Assembly: GCF_018449475.1 (NCBI RefSeq)
Contig: NZ_JAHCQH010000015.1
Coordinates: forward strand, 1,009,211-1,073,210
DNA: 64,000 nucleotides
Direction: 5' to 3'
From: Ancylobacter radicis
GTDB lineage: Bacteria; Pseudomonadota; Alphaproteobacteria; Rhizobiales; Xanthobacteraceae
Below, piece after piece: positions 26,894 to 36,058 of this stretch. Both the position numbers and the translations under genes were made by a program. The notes below the pieces were generated by a model. It ran no database searches. It saw only the letters and a program-made list of their open reading frames with translations, and was not told the origin of the DNA. The first letter of the stretch is position 1; every line of letters begins with the position of its first letter.

Positions 26894-27237
26894 TACCTAT
26901 TCCATTCTTCACGGGTACGCCATCCGTGGCTTTCCAGATCGCGCGGGTGTGAGGGGGGACATGATGTCCAAGGCGTGCGACGGCGCTGCGCCTGCCGGCG
27001 GATATCGGCCTGCGTCGGCGCTCCGCCTGCGCCAGCAGCCCCGCGCGCGAGGCTCGCGGGGGATGGACCGTGCGGAGGTGGAGGAAGCGCAGGGGGGGCG
27101 CCAACAGGGGAGGCGCCGAGAGAGCGCCGGCCCATAGGACAGCCCGCAAGGGAGCGGCGTGCGGGCGGCCGATCGTCTACCCCCTCGGAGCCGACCGGCC
27201 GCGCCGCTTCCCCCGCCCCCGGGAAAACCCGTCTATC
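26894..27237. other. Gene-free region upstream of the cyd operon
   Basis: About 340 bp between the cyd promoter and the stop of the second ABC permease. No ORF in it has convincing codon use or a recognisable product. It contains short GC-rich inverted stretches around 27095-27130 but no clear terminator with a T-run. I see no Fnr-type TTGAT-N4-ATCAA box. Confidence 0.4.
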
Positions 27238-28119
27238 CTACGCCGGCACGGGCTCGCCGGCCAGTTCCGCCTCTTCGGCGGCGAGCGCGGCGCGCTGGCG
27301 GCGGGCCGCCGCGGCGTCCGCCCGTCGCTTCCATATCTCATAGGCGATGGCGGCGAGGATGGTGACGCCGACGATCAGCACCGCCAGCGCGCTGATCGAG
27401 GGCGTGGTGCCCTGCCGCACGCGCCCCGCCAGCACCGTGGTCAGCGTCTTGTCGGAGAGGATCGAGAAGGTGGTGGTGTTGTAGTTCTCGAACGAGGACA
27501 GGAAGGCCAGCACCGCCGCCGAGGCCAGTGCCGGCTTGAGGAAGGGCAACAGGATGTGCCGGAACACCTGCGGGTAGGAGGCGCCGAGATCGAGCGCGGC
27601 TTCCTCCTGCACCCGGTCGAAGCGTTGCAGCCGGGCGAGGATGATCAGCATGCAATAGGCGGAGATGAAGCTCGACTGGCCGAGCACGGTGAGCGCGATG
27701 CCGTCATAGAGGAAGCGCGTGCCGGTATCGGTGGTGAACTGGCGCCAGAACACCACGGTCGAGATGCCGATGATGATGCCCGGCGTCAGCACCGGCGAGA
27801 CCACGATCAGGTAATAGGTTGAGCGCAGCCGGGACTGGATCTGCGTCATCACGATGGCCCCGGCCAGCCCGGTCGGCACCGAGATGCAGACCACCAGCAG
27901 GCCGATCCAGACCGAGGTCTGCAGGCCGTACATCATGTCGGCGTCGGCCAAAAGCAGGCCGAACCAGTCGAGCGTCAGCCCCTCGATCGGCCAGACCTGC
28001 GGGTATTGCGGCGTGTTGAAGGCCGAGATGGCCATCACCGCCAGCGGCCCGAGCAGATAGAGGAAGAAGATCGCGATATAGACCGCGAACATCACGCGCT
28101 GGAAAGCTCCCCCGTTCAT
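27238..28119 (-). CDS. ABC transporter permease (PotC-like)
   Basis: Permease of 293 residues with six predicted membrane helices and a conserved EAA loop (EEAALDLGASYPQVFRHILLP). It pairs with the PotB-like protein encoded just upstream in the operon; the ATG overlaps its stop by 4 nt. The C-terminal tail after the last helix is Ala/Arg-rich and cytoplasmic. This is the last gene of the second polyamine-type importer. Confidence 0.88.
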   Translation of the reverse strand: MNGGAFQRVMFAVYIAIFFLYLLGPLAVMAISAFNTPQYPQVWPIEGLTLDWFGLLLADADMMYGLQTSVWIGLLVVCISVPTGLAGAIVMTQIQSRLRSTYYLIVVSPVLTPGIIIGISTVVFWRQFTTDTGTRFLYDGIALTVLGQSSFISAYCMLIILARLQRFDRVQEEAALDLGASYPQVFRHILLPFLKPALASAAVLAFLSSFENYNTTTFSILSDKTLTTVLAGRVRQGTTPSISALAVLIVGVTILAAIAYEIWKRRADAAAARRQRAALAAEEAELAGEPVPA

Positions 28120-29132
28120 CGCGTGATCTCCCCGAGGCTGAGGCGGAAGGCTTTCAGCACCAGCAGCACGAAGGCGATGCAGGTCATCAGCAGGATGAAG
28201 GCATAGGCCGCGCCCTGCGGCCAGTTGAAGGCCTGGTAGAAGCGGTCATAGACGATCGGCGTGAACCACAGCGTGCGCGGCCCGCCCAGCACCAGCGGCG
28301 CGGCCAGCGCGCCGGCGCACAGCATGAACACCAGCGTGCAGCCCGAGGCGATGCCGGGCTTGGCGTGCGGCATGACGATGAAGGCGTGGATGTGCCACCA
28401 GGGCGCGCCAAGGTCGCGCGCCGCCTCGATCTGGTTCTTGTCGAGGCTTTCAATAGCGTTGTAGAGCGGAAACACCATCATCAAGAGATAGGCATAGCTG
28501 AGGCCCATATAGAGCCCGACATCGGCGGCCAGGAAGTCGATCGGCTCGGCGGTCAGCCCCGCCCCCATCAGCGCCTGGTTGATCACGCCGCCGGAGGACA
28601 GCAGCACCCGGAAGGCGAAGGCGCGCAGGATCTCGTTCACCCAATAGGGCAGGATCAGCAGCAGCAGCAGGATGCGCAGCCGCCCGACGCTGGCCGATTG
28701 CGCCATGTGGAAGGCGATCGGGTAGCAGATGGCGAAGTTGAGCAGGGTGATGGCGATGCTCACCGCGATGGTGAGGAAGAAGGCCTTGATGTGCAGCCAG
28801 TTCCAGCTCGCCGTCGAGGTGGTCGAGCCGAACAGGAAGTAGCGGTAATTCTCCAGCGTGTAGATGTCCTTCGGCCCGCCCATCTGCGAGGGCGGCAGCT
28901 TCGGGCGGAACGACATCTCGACCATGGCGAGCTGCGGCAGGACGATGACGAAGAAGGCCCAGAAGCCGACCGCGATCACCAGATAGAGCCCGACGGCGAG
29001 GCCGTTGCGCTGGAAGAAGCCGGGCCCGCTGATGAGGCCGGTGCGCCGCTCATAGGCGGAAAGGGCGAAGAAGATCAGCGCCACCGCGAGCGGCAGGCCG
29101 AGAACGAGGGTGAGGCCGCCGGGTCCGCTCAT
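28116..29132 (-). CDS. ABC transporter permease (PotB-like)
   Basis: Permease of 338 residues, longer than usual because of an extra N-terminal helix before the core six. The EAA loop is DLGAPWWHIHAFIVMPHAK. A periplasmic loop (RPKLPPSQMGGP...) lies between the second and third helices. Start and stop both overlap neighbouring genes by 4 nt, so the ATPase and both permeases are translationally coupled. Confidence 0.88.
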   Translation of the reverse strand: MSGPGGLTLVLGLPLAVALIFFALSAYERRTGLISGPGFFQRNGLAVGLYLVIAVGFWAFFVIVLPQLAMVEMSFRPKLPPSQMGGPKDIYTLENYRYFLFGSTTSTASWNWLHIKAFFLTIAVSIAITLLNFAICYPIAFHMAQSASVGRLRILLLLLILPYWVNEILRAFAFRVLLSSGGVINQALMGAGLTAEPIDFLAADVGLYMGLSYAYLLMMVFPLYNAIESLDKNQIEAARDLGAPWWHIHAFIVMPHAKPGIASGCTLVFMLCAGALAAPLVLGGPRTLWFTPIVYDRFYQAFNWPQGAAYAFILLMTCIAFVLLVLKAFRLSLGEITR

Positions 29133-30220
29133 GGGCGCTCCGGGCGTGCCAGCAGCAGGCCGTCCTGCGGCGCGAAGCCGATCTGCAGGGTCTCGCCGGG
29201 CACGGGCAGGGCCAGGCCCGAGGCGGCGCTGAGGGTGGCGGTGATCTTCTGCCCGGTGCGCACGCGCAGCGTCACATGGGTCACGCTGCCCTCGAAGGCG
29301 ACATCGACCGCCTCGGCCTCGAAGCCGGCGGTCGCGCCATTGGCCGGGGTGCCCGGTTGCAGCTTCAGCGATTCCGGGCGCACGAAGATCAGCGCCTCCT
29401 CGCCCGTCTTCAGCCCGACCGGGTTGCGACCTTTCAGCGTGCCGAGCGGCGTCTCCAGCGTCGCCTGCCCGTTCGCAACATCGCTGATGCGGCCGCGGAT
29501 CTGGTTGTTCTCACCGACGAAGGAGGCGACGAAGGGCGTGCGGGGCTCGGCATAGACGGCGCGCCCGTCGCCCACCTGCTCGATCACGCCGGCATTCATG
29601 ACGGCGATGCGGTCCGACATGGTCAGCGCCTCGCCCTGGTCATGGGTGATGTAGATGAAGGTGATGCCGACCTTCTTCTGGATCGCCCGCAGCTCGGTGC
29701 GCATGTGCTGTCTGAGCTTCAGGTCGAGCGCCGAGAGCGGTTCGTCGAGCAGCAGCACGGAGGGCTCGACCGCCAGCGCGCGGGCGATCGCCACGCGCTG
29801 CTTCTGCCCGCCGGAGAGTTCCGACACCTTCTTGTGGCCGTGCTCGGACAGCGCGACCTGGATCAGCAGGTTCTTCACCTTCTCGTCGCGCTCATGGCGC
29901 GGCACGCCGCGCACGCGCAGGCCGTAGCCGATGTTTTCCGCCACCGTCATCATCGGGAACAGAGCGAGGTTCTGGAAGATCAGCGCGGTCGGGCGCCTGT
30001 TCGGGCCGATGCCCTTCATGTCCTGCCCGCCGATCCGCACGCTGCCCCGCGTCGGCTCGATGAAGCCGGAAATGGTGCGCAACAGCGTGGTCTTGCCGCA
30101 GCCGGACGGGCCGAGGAAGGAGAAGAACTCGCCCGGCTCAATGGTGAGATTGGCGTCCCGCACGGCGACGAAGTCCCCGAAGGTGACGTTCACGCCCTCT
30201 AGCTCGACGGCAGCGGCCAT
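29129..30220 (-). CDS. ABC transporter ATP-binding protein (PotA-like)
   Basis: ATPase of 363 residues. Walker A is GPSGCGKTT (37-45), signature LSGGQKQRVAIARAL, Walker B LLLDEPLSALD, and the H-loop is YITHDQGEAL. A TOBE-type C-terminal domain follows. It powers the second polyamine-type importer. The gene for its binding protein lies upstream, separated by a 209-bp gap that holds a REP-like repeat. Confidence 0.92.
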   Translation of the reverse strand: MAAAVELEGVNVTFGDFVAVRDANLTIEPGEFFSFLGPSGCGKTTLLRTISGFIEPTRGSVRIGGQDMKGIGPNRRPTALIFQNLALFPMMTVAENIGYGLRVRGVPRHERDEKVKNLLIQVALSEHGHKKVSELSGGQKQRVAIARALAVEPSVLLLDEPLSALDLKLRQHMRTELRAIQKKVGITFIYITHDQGEALTMSDRIAVMNAGVIEQVGDGRAVYAEPRTPFVASFVGENNQIRGRISDVANGQATLETPLGTLKGRNPVGLKTGEEALIFVRPESLKLQPGTPANGATAGFEAEAVDVAFEGSVTHVTLRVRTGQKITATLSAASGLALPVPGETLQIGFAPQDGLLLARPERP

Positions 30221-30272
30221 AAGTGTGTCCTGTACTCTTGGAACATTCGGGCGGCGTCCCGCCCTGTCAGGC

Positions 30273-30397
30273 CGTCATGCCCGGCCTTGAGCCGGGCATC
30301 CACGACTTCCACGCGGCGACTTCCACGCGGCGACTTCCCGCGACGGCGACGGGCGGCCCCACGGGCGTGGATGGCCGGGCGAGGCCCGGCCATGACG
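30273..30397. repeat. REP-like palindromic repeat, mosaic copy
   Basis: The element starts GTCATGCCCGGCCTTGAGCC and ends in the inverted partner GGCCGGGCGAGGCCCGGCCATGAC. The two outer stems match the repeats clustered at 35.4-36.1 kb. The middle holds a 14-bp unit (CGACTTCCACGCGG) repeated two and a half times. It lies between the binding-protein gene and the ATPase gene and could form strong mRNA hairpins that keep binding-protein levels high, as REP elements often do. Confidence 0.7.
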
Positions 30398-30429
30398 CTG
30401 TGAGGGACGCCCCGCGCCGCCCCTTCGGC

Positions 30430-31605
30430 TCACGCCGCCTTGAACTTCTCGGCGTACTGGGTGCGCAGCTCGGCGTACCACGACGGCTCCGGCGGGCGGC
30501 TCCACAAATTGTCGAGCGCGTTGCCCGGATAGGCCTCGGCGAAGTTCTTCTTGGCGACCTCGGAGAGGAAGGCGTCGGCGCCCTTGACCACCGGGTTGTA
30601 GCCCGAGCCGTCGGCGATCAGCGCCGAGACTTCCGGCGAGTGGACGTAGTTCAGCCACTCATAGATCTGCGGGATGTTCTTGGCCGCCTTGGTCATCGCC
30701 CAGCCGTCGACCCAGGTGATGGCGCCTTCCTGCGGGGCCATGTAGGTGACCGGCTTGCCCTGCTTCTTCAGCGACAGCGCCGGCCCGTCCCAGGTCTGAC
30801 CGATGACGCAGCCATTTTCCATGAAGCCGGACTTGGTATTGTCGGCCGAATCCCAGAACTGCTTGACCTGCGCCTTGTTCTCGACCGCGAAGGCGAGGAT
30901 CGGGTCGTAGATCTTCTTCATCGTCTCCTCGTCCTTGAACGCATCGAGCATGCGGTTGGACGGCAGCTTGCCGGTCTTGTCCCACCACAGGCCGATGCCG
31001 AGCAGCAGCGAGTGCGGACGGCCCTGCATCTTGCCCTTGAACTCGGGGGCCCAGAGCGTGCCATAGGACAGCTTGTCATAGGTCAGGCCGGGCGCGAGGT
31101 CGGTGCGCCAGGAAATGGCCTCCGAACCCCAGCAATGCGGCACATGGTAGAGCTTGCCGTCCCAGGTCCAGACGCTGGTCGAGGCTTCCAGCATCGAGGG
31201 CAGCAGGTTGTTGAGGTTGAGCTTCGAGGTGTCGAAGGGCGCGAGCAGGTCGAGCTCCTTGAACTGCGGGGCGCGGTCGCGGGTCGGCTCGCACAGGTCG
31301 AAGCCCTCGCCGCCGGTGGCCTGCAGCTTGTTGATCTGCTCCTCGTTCTGCGAGAACGGGGTGGTCTTGACCTTGATGCCGGTCTTCTTCTCGAAATTCG
31401 GGATCACCGGGTTGGGCAGTTCGTCGTCCCAGTTGAGCAGGCTCAGCTCGCCCGAGGAGGAGAAGGCGTCCTTGACGATCCACGGCCCGGTCGCGGCGAT
31501 GGTGCCGGCGGCAAGCGCCCCCTTGAACAGGACGCGGCGGTTGAAGCTGCGCGCGGCGAGCAGCGTTTCCATCGAGGAATTGGGGGCATCCGGCTTCTTG
31601 GTCAC
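30430..31605 (-). CDS. ABC transporter substrate-binding protein (PotD/PotF-like)
   Basis: Periplasmic binding protein of 391 residues. A Tat-type signal is visible (SFNRRVLFKG then a hydrophobic Ala/Gly/Thr run), and the mature part starts with a strand (ELSLLNWDDEL). The Trp-rich segment (TWDGPALSL, WVDGWAMT) is consistent with a polyamine-like ligand pocket. A GTG start at 31605 is preferred because GAGGGA lies about 8 nt upstream; upstream in-frame sequence is low-complexity. The ATPase and permeases follow after the repeat. Confidence 0.87.
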   Translation of the reverse strand: MTKKPDAPNSSMETLLAARSFNRRVLFKGALAAGTIAATGPWIVKDAFSSSGELSLLNWDDELPNPVIPNFEKKTGIKVKTTPFSQNEEQINKLQATGGEGFDLCEPTRDRAPQFKELDLLAPFDTSKLNLNNLLPSMLEASTSVWTWDGKLYHVPHCWGSEAISWRTDLAPGLTYDKLSYGTLWAPEFKGKMQGRPHSLLLGIGLWWDKTGKLPSNRMLDAFKDEETMKKIYDPILAFAVENKAQVKQFWDSADNTKSGFMENGCVIGQTWDGPALSLKKQGKPVTYMAPQEGAITWVDGWAMTKAAKNIPQIYEWLNYVHSPEVSALIADGSGYNPVVKGADAFLSEVAKKNFAEAYPGNALDNLWSRPPEPSWYAELRTQYAEKFKAA

Positions 31606-31903
31606 GTCTCGTCCCTCGCTCTGGGTGCCCGCATGGCGTGCGGGCGGGTGGATCGGCAGGGGAACAGCACGAAGCGTGCCAGCGGCGGGGGGCGTTGACG
31701 AAACGCGACGGGCGAATTGAACGAAACCGACAGGAGCCGGGCACTGCGCCGGGCCGGGCGCCGCGCTCACCGTGCGCCACGGGGAAATGACGCGGAATGC
31801 GGCAGCGCACATGCCGCACTGCACGCGGAACAGGCGCGATCCCCGCCGGGACGAAACCGCCGCGCTTTCGCCGGGCCGTCATCCGCGCCTAACCGAGCGC
31901 GAC
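31606..31903. other. Gap between ABC binding-protein gene and serine hydrolase gene
   Basis: About 300 bp with no convincing ORF. It must hold the promoter of the second ABC operon on the minus strand, but no clear -35/-10 pair stands out. A GCGTTGACGAAACGCG stretch near 31692 has short inverted ends (GCGTT and AACGC). Confidence 0.35.
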
Positions 31904-32953
31904 TCAGGCGAGGGTCTGGAGGATCTCCGCCGCCAGCGCGTGCAGGTCGTCGCGGTGCCCGGTGCGGCCGGAGGGCGCGTCGACCGTCGAGGTCATGACC
32001 ATCGAGACGCCGCGCGCCGGCGCCACATAAAGCATCTGCCCGCCATAGCCCCAGCCATAATGCACCGGCGTGCCCGCCATTTCCCGCGTGAACCAGCCAT
32101 AGCCATAACCGTCGCCGGTGAAGCGCGAGGCCGTGCGCACCTGCCAGCTCTCCGCGATCCACGCCTCCGGGATGATCTGCGCTCCCTTCGCGTTGCGCCC
32201 GCCGCGCCGGTACAGCTCGGCGAAGGCGAGCAGCGAGGTCGGGCGCATCGCCATCTGGTTGCCGCCGAAATAGATGCCTTGGCGGTCGCGCTCCCAATCG
32301 GTGATGGTAAACCCCTCGACATCGCCCAGCCAGTCGCGCGCTAAGGCGAGCGTCGAGCGCCCGCTGGCGCGGGTGAGGATGGCGGAGAGCAGATGCGTCG
32401 AGCCGGTGGAATAGAGCATCGCCCCGCCCGGCGCATCGACGAAGGGCCGGTTAAGGGCCGCGCGCACCCAGTTCCGGCTGGCGATCCACTCGCCATAATA
32501 GGGCCCGGAGGTGCGCTCCAGCCCCGCCTGCATGGAGAGCAGGTGACTGAGCGTGATCTCACCGAGGCGCGGGTCGGGATTGTCAGGCAGATCGGCGCGC
32601 AGCAGCGGGGCGATCTTCTGGTTGGCGCCCTCCAGCACGCCCTTGTGGATGGCGATGCCGACAAGGGCGGAGACGATGCTCTTGGACGCGCTCTTGATAT
32701 TGGTCGGCCGGTCCACCCGCCCGCCCCGATAGCCGCGCGCGACGAGACGCTCGCCGTCCTTCGCCACCAGCACGGTGCGCAGAGGCTCCAGCGCGGCGGC
32801 GCGGTCGAGGATCGGCGCGAGCCCCGCCACCCGGTCGGCGGGCGGGGAGGTGGCGGCGGGTGACGGGGCAGCGGGCGCGCCGCTCTGGCCTTGCGCGAGC
32901 GCACGGGAGGCGAGAAGCAGCAGCGGAGCGGCAATCAGCGAACGACGGTGCAT
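31904..32953 (-). CDS. Beta-lactamase-fold serine hydrolase
   Basis: Secreted protein of 349 residues with a short signal peptide (RRSLIAAPLLLLASRALAQ). The class C / penicillin-binding fold is shown by the SxxK motif at residues 88-91 (SASK), a Tyr-Ser block (MLYSTGSTHLL) in place of YxN and a C-terminal HYGWGYGG strand. Such proteins are esterases or peptidases as often as beta-lactamases, so resistance should not be assumed. It stands alone, convergent to nothing and followed by the ABC binding-protein promoter. Confidence 0.82.
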   Translation of the reverse strand: MHRRSLIAAPLLLLASRALAQGQSGAPAAPSPAATSPPADRVAGLAPILDRAAALEPLRTVLVAKDGERLVARGYRGGRVDRPTNIKSASKSIVSALVGIAIHKGVLEGANQKIAPLLRADLPDNPDPRLGEITLSHLLSMQAGLERTSGPYYGEWIASRNWVRAALNRPFVDAPGGAMLYSTGSTHLLSAILTRASGRSTLALARDWLGDVEGFTITDWERDRQGIYFGGNQMAMRPTSLLAFAELYRRGGRNAKGAQIIPEAWIAESWQVRTASRFTGDGYGYGWFTREMAGTPVHYGWGYGGQMLYVAPARGVSMVMTSTVDAPSGRTGHRDDLHALAAEILQTLA

Positions 32954-33005
32954 CCGGGGGAAGATAGGGCGGATGCGGGGGGGAGGTGGTCACGATGGGG
33001 GGAGG

Positions 33006-33980
33006 CTATCGTCGAAGAGGGATTTCAGATCGTATGACGCGGGAGCCAGCCCTCTCGACACTGGCATCTTTCAATAAATCCACCATTGCTTCGGCAACTA
33101 CTTCAGGGTGTTCATTTGGACCAACGATGACTCGATCAACGAGTTCCGGTATCTCCAGCCCAGTCAATCCATCCGAAGGGATGTTACTCAAGGGTAGAAG
33201 GTACACCGGCTGTGGCATGCCGCTAATTGAACGTATCCCGCGCTTGATAACATTCGAAAGAGCGAATTTCGGACTATAGATAACGCGCCATTCTGCTTCT
33301 TCCTTGAATCCAGGGTGTTTCATGCACAGAGTTGCCATCCGGAAGGCGTTTTTCATCAAACGCGAAACGCAGTTGTGACCTCCGTGCGCCTCAATTGCAG
33401 CGCGATTGATTTCGATATTGTTCAGAATATTCCTAAGCTCGCGCGCTGTATCGCGTTCGTTATAATAAGCAACTGGGCTGGTATATGCGTTCAGTGCGTC
33501 ACTTGGTGTGAGTATGACTCTGGGATTTATTACTATTGCAACTCCGCAATTTCCCCCGTACGCTCGCCACATTGAAAGTCGTCCCATTTTGTCTTCAGAT
33601 TTTCGGTGCTCTGAAAGGCAAAATATGTAAGTGTCGTTACGAAAATGGGACAGCCAGCCATTGTACCATTCAAGTATTTCGTCACTTAATCCTTCTTTGA
33701 AGGAGTTGATAATGCGCAAAAAATTGTCTTTATTGTTTTTTAAGGCGTAATTCAGGCAGTTTAAGCCATGTTCGATTTCCATGAAGTCATTCATTAGGCT
33801 AGATTTTCTTAGCCAAATCTCTTTGTTTCTGCAAATGTTTGCGGCGGTTTCTGCGGATGTGTAATGGACAAACCGCTGTCCACTATTGATGGCTGCAATT
33901 GTTTTCTTCCAAGCGTATGGAAAAAATATAGGATAAAAAAGTCTATCCTCATCATCATAATTGATAATCAGTTTCCTCAT
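33006..33980 (-). CDS. DUF2971 family protein, likely horizontally acquired
   Basis: Protein of 324 residues. The N-terminal FVHYTSAETAANIC, the NDFMEIEHGL block, FCLSEH and MWRAYGGN segments and the late EWRVIYSP motif match the DUF2971 family, whose biochemical role is unknown. Base composition is strikingly AT-rich against high-GC surroundings, and the 3' flank turns GC-rich near 33060, so the last ~20 residues may derive from host DNA. The family is often found in accessory and defence-related regions. A good RBS-like AAGGA lies upstream of the ATG. Confidence 0.75.
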   Translation of the reverse strand: MRKLIINYDDEDRLFYPIFFPYAWKKTIAAINSGQRFVHYTSAETAANICRNKEIWLRKSSLMNDFMEIEHGLNCLNYALKNNKDNFLRIINSFKEGLSDEILEWYNGWLSHFRNDTYIFCLSEHRKSEDKMGRLSMWRAYGGNCGVAIVINPRVILTPSDALNAYTSPVAYYNERDTARELRNILNNIEINRAAIEAHGGHNCVSRLMKNAFRMATLCMKHPGFKEEAEWRVIYSPKFALSNVIKRGIRSISGMPQPVYLLPLSNIPSDGLTGLEIPELVDRVIVGPNEHPEVVAEAMVDLLKDASVERAGSRVIRSEIPLRR

Positions 33981-34114
33981 CTATCCATCCTTCATATTTT
34001 TCAAAGTGTAATGATCCCAGGCAATTGAATATAATAAAATGGAATTAAACGTAATTGTGAGGTGCGCTGATATTTGGGGATGGGATCGTGGTGATCTGGA
34101 AGCGAGATCCCCCT

Positions 34115-35311
34115 TCACCCCCCGCCACCCAACACCAGATCATCCCGGTGCACCATCGCGGCCCGCCCCTCAAACCCGGTGATCCCCGCGATCTCGTCCG
34201 ACGAGCGGCCGCGGATGCGGTCGGCGTAGTCGTGGTCATAGGCCACCAGCCCGCGGCCGACTTCGGCGCCATCCGGCCCGCGCAGCACCACGGCGTCGCC
34301 GCGCTGGAACTCGCCTTCCACCCGGCTCACCCCCGCCGGCAGCAGCGAGGAGCCCCGGCGCAGGGCGGCGACCGCGCCGGCGTCGAGATGCAGCACGCCG
34401 CGCGGCTCCAGCGAGCCGGCGATCCAGCGTTTGCGCGAAGCCACCGGGTTGGTGGGGGCGAGGAACCAGGTGCAGCGCGCGCCCTCGGCGATGGCGCGGA
34501 TCGGGTTCTTCCCCTTGCCGGAGGCGATGACCATATGCGCGCCCGCCGTGGTGGCGATCTTGCCGGCCTCGATCTTGGTCTTCATGCCGCCGCGTGACAG
34601 TTCCGTGCCCGCGCCGCCGGCCATCGCCTCGATCTCGGCGGTGATGCGCGGCACCACGGGCAGGAACTCAGCATTCGGGTCGTCATTGGGCGGGGCGGTG
34701 TAGAGCCCGTCAATATCGGAGAGCAGCACGAGCAGATCCGCGCTCGCCATGCCGGCGACGCGCGCGGCGAGCCGGTCATTGTCGCCATAGCGGATTTCCG
34801 AGGTCGCCACCGTGTCGTTCTCGTTGATGACCGGCACCACCTTGAGATCGAGCAGCTTGGCCAGCGTCGAGCGCGCATTGAGGTAGCGCCGGCGCTCCTC
34901 GGTATCGCCGAGGGTGATGAGGATCTGCCCGGCATTCACCCCCTCATGCGCCAGCGCCTCCGACCAGGCCCGCGCCAGCGCGATCTGCCCGACCGCGGCG
35001 GCGGCCTGGCTTTCCTCCAGCTTCAGCGGGCGCTTGGGGAGCTTGAGCACATTGCGCCCGAGCGCGATGGCCCCCGATGAGACCACCAGCACCTCCTTGC
35101 CCTCGCGGTGGAGCTGCGCGACATCCTCCGCCAGCGCCGCCAGCCACGCATGGCGCAGCGCCCCGCGCGCGGAATCGACCAGCAGCGCCGAGCCGACCTT
35201 CACCACCACGCGGCGGAAGGCGGAAATCTGCGGCACCGGGGCGGGCGTGGTGTCGGGCGTGGAGCTGGCGGCGGAGGCGGAAGGGGCGTCGGCGGAAGTG
35301 CGGCGGGTCAT
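34115..35311 (-). CDS. proB: Glutamate 5-kinase
   Basis: First enzyme of proline biosynthesis, phosphorylating glutamate with ATP; 398 residues. The amino-acid kinase domain has [12 protein letters not shown] near residue 35, VSSGAIALG, and the [11 protein letters not shown] and [11 protein letters not shown] motifs. A C-terminal PUA domain covers about the last 90 residues. A Ser/Ala/Pro-rich N-terminal extension of ~30 residues precedes the core, so a downstream start is possible. Its place before obgE is conserved in rhizobia-like genomes. Confidence 0.95.
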   Translation of the reverse strand: MTRRTSADAPSASAASSTPDTTPAPVPQISAFRRVVVKVGSALLVDSARGALRHAWLAALAEDVAQLHREGKEVLVVSSGAIALGRNVLKLPKRPLKLEESQAAAAVGQIALARAWSEALAHEGVNAGQILITLGDTEERRRYLNARSTLAKLLDLKVVPVINENDTVATSEIRYGDNDRLAARVAGMASADLLVLLSDIDGLYTAPPNDDPNAEFLPVVPRITAEIEAMAGGAGTELSRGGMKTKIEAGKIATTAGAHMVIASGKGKNPIRAIAEGARCTWFLAPTNPVASRKRWIAGSLEPRGVLHLDAGAVAALRRGSSLLPAGVSRVEGEFQRGDAVVLRGPDGAEVGRGLVAYDHDYADRIRGRSSDEIAGITGFEGRAAMVHRDDLVLGGGG

Positions 35312-35446
35312 CGGGCGGCTTCACGGCAAGAGGCGCGCCGGTCACGCAGCGCGCCGAAAGGGGGATGGCCGTCTCATACGCGCTTTCGCCAAAACTCGCG
35401 CGGATTTTTGCGGGGGGGCGGGGGGGGGGCTGCCAACCCAATACGC

Positions 35447-35536
35447 CGTCATGCCCGGGCTTGACCCGGGCATCCACGCTTTCCCGCTTGCCGCCACGCC
35501 CGGTCATGGATCCCCGGGTCAAGCCCGGGGATGACG
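35447..35536. repeat. REP-type palindromic repeat, copy 1
   Basis: Left arm CGTCATGCCCGGGCTTGACC and right arm GTCAAGCCCGGGGATGACG are inverted partners. Between them lie TTCCCGCTTGCCGCC and a TCATGGATCC block. Each arm is itself a hairpin (CCCGGGCTTGACCCGGG). This is a well-known type in Hyphomicrobiales genomes. Confidence 0.85.
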
Positions 35537-35605
35537 GGGGAGGGTGGGATGACGGGCAAGGGTGGGAAGACAGGGAAGGTGGAAGGGGCAGGCCCGAGGG
35601 GCGCC

Positions 35606-35647
35606 CGTCATCCTGAGGTGCGCGCCGGCGGCGCGCCTCGAAGGACG
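35606..35647. repeat. Short REP-type repeat (CGTCATCCTGAGG type)
   Basis: Starts CGTCATCCTGAGGTGCGCGCC and ends GGCGCGCCTCGAAGGACG. The two halves are inverted around CGGCGG. It belongs to a second family of dispersed palindromes common in alphaproteobacteria. Only this copy was seen in the window. Confidence 0.65.
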
Positions 35648-35683
35648 CAGGACCGCGCCGTCAGGGTCCGCCACCCCCCACGC

Positions 35684-35773
35684 CGTCATGCCCGGGCCTG
35701 ACCCGGGCATCCACGCCTTCCCGCTTGCCGCCGCGCCCGGTCATGGATCCCCGGGTCAAGCCCGGGGATGACG
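35684..35773. repeat. REP-type palindromic repeat, copy 2
   Basis: Same element as at 35447, in the same orientation, with only a few differences (GGGCCTGACC instead of GGGCTTGACC, and CCGCGCCCGG in the centre). The near-identity shows recent spread or gene conversion between the copies. Confidence 0.85.
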
Positions 35774-35836
35774 GGGGAGAGGGAGGGATGACGAGGGAGG
35801 CGGGCAGTGGGGAGGAGGCGGGCGCGGCGTTGCAGC

Positions 35837-35926
35837 CGTCATCCCGGACGGCCGCAGGCCGATCCGGGATCGTCACCCGTACCGGCACGCGATCCCGGCT
35901 CGGCGCTTCGCTTGGCCGGGATGACG
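35837..35926. repeat. REP-type repeat with GTCATCCCGG ends
   Basis: Left part CGTCATCCCGGACGGCCGC then GATCCGGGATCGTC, right part GCGATCCCGGCTCGGCGCTTC then GGCCGGGATGACG. Outer arms are inverted. This is a third repeat type, distinct from the neighbouring copies. Confidence 0.7.
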
Positions 35927-35967
35927 ACGGAGATGGGAGCGGGGAGGGGGCGTTTCCCCCCCCACGC

Positions 35968-36058
35968 CGTCATGCCCGGGCTTGACCCGGGCATCCACGC
36001 TTTCCCGCTTGCCGGGCGCTCCCGGTCATGGATCCCCGGGTCAAGCCCGGGGATGACG
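35968..36058. repeat. REP-type palindromic repeat, copy 3
   Basis: Third near-identical copy, same orientation as the first two. The centre differs (GCCGGGCGCTCCCGG). Spacing between the three copies is not regular (about 237 and 284 bp), which argues against a tandem array. Confidence 0.85.

Noticed and set aside
26835..27237. Fnr/FixK box controlling the cyd operon
   Set aside because: No TTGAT-N4-ATCAA or close variant was found. TTGACC there better fits a -35 element.
35447..36058. Possible CRISPR array
   Set aside because: Repeats are 90 bp palindromes with irregular spacing, spacers are low-complexity, and no cas gene is nearby.
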